A stretch of DNA of 5,190 nt from an uncultured Lentisphaeria bacterium (GTDB lineage: Bacteria; Verrucomicrobiota; Lentisphaeria; JABSQK01; CAJWLW01). A model generated the notes under the pieces. The model was not told the origin of the DNA. It saw only the letters and a program-made list of their open reading frames with translations, and searched no databases. The position numbers were made by a program, and so were the translations under genes. The DNA lies in contig CAJWLW010000336.1 in the NCBI GenBank assembly GCA_913042885.1, forward strand, positions 1 to 5,190, written 5' to 3'. How positions within the stretch are numbered: the stretch's first letter is position 1; the number at the start of each line of letters is the position of its first letter. Of the stretch, positions 5,168 through 5,190 are shown piece by piece.

Positions 5168-5190
5168 GATTTCGTTTTGTTTAAGCACGG

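Overview
The window is protein-coding DNA of roughly 60% GC from a Gram-negative bacterium. It holds five protein genes in three compact transcription units, with no RNA genes, mobile elements or CRISPR array that I can see. A periplasmic FkpA-type FKBP with an N-terminal signal peptide and a consensus-like sigma70 promoter fit a proteobacterium, most likely a gammaproteobacterium. No marker gene is present, so the lineage is an inference.

Layout from left to right. (1) Positions 1-1228, minus strand: a half-size EamA/DMT-type membrane protein followed by a phenylacetate-CoA-ligase-like adenylating enzyme that runs off the left edge. The two genes meet at a GTGA/CGATG junction and share a strong-looking sigma70 promoter (TTGTCA-17-TATACT on the minus strand, 1265-1293). 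(2) Positions 1229-1458: a divergent intergenic region holding that promoter, a perfect 10-bp palindrome touching the EamA start codon, and the leader of the rightward genes. (3) Positions 1459-2642, plus strand: a stand-alone LON-substrate-binding-domain protein overlapping by GTGA with a gene for a protein N-terminal glutamine amidohydrolase (NTAQ1 family) that has an intact Cys-His-Asp triad. (4) Positions 2679-5155, minus strand, convergent to the previous unit: a secreted FKBP-type peptidyl-prolyl isomerase, then, after 11 nt, a cytoplasmic gamma-glutamyltranspeptidase-like Ntn hydrolase.

The most interesting unit is LON-domain + NTAQ1. NTAQ1 is known as the enzyme that converts N-terminal Gln to Glu in the eukaryotic N-degron pathway. 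Here it is translationally coupled to a free-standing version of the substrate-recognition domain of Lon protease. This suggests, as inference only, a bacterial tertiary N-degron module: Gln to Glu deamidation, then Bpt-type leucylation and ClpS/ClpAP, or delivery through the LON-domain protein. In addition, the GGT-like protein keeps the nucleophile and the oxyanion glycines but has lost most residues that hold a gamma-glutamyl group in E. coli GGT, so its substrate is probably different. The FKBP also has a divergent active-site pocket.
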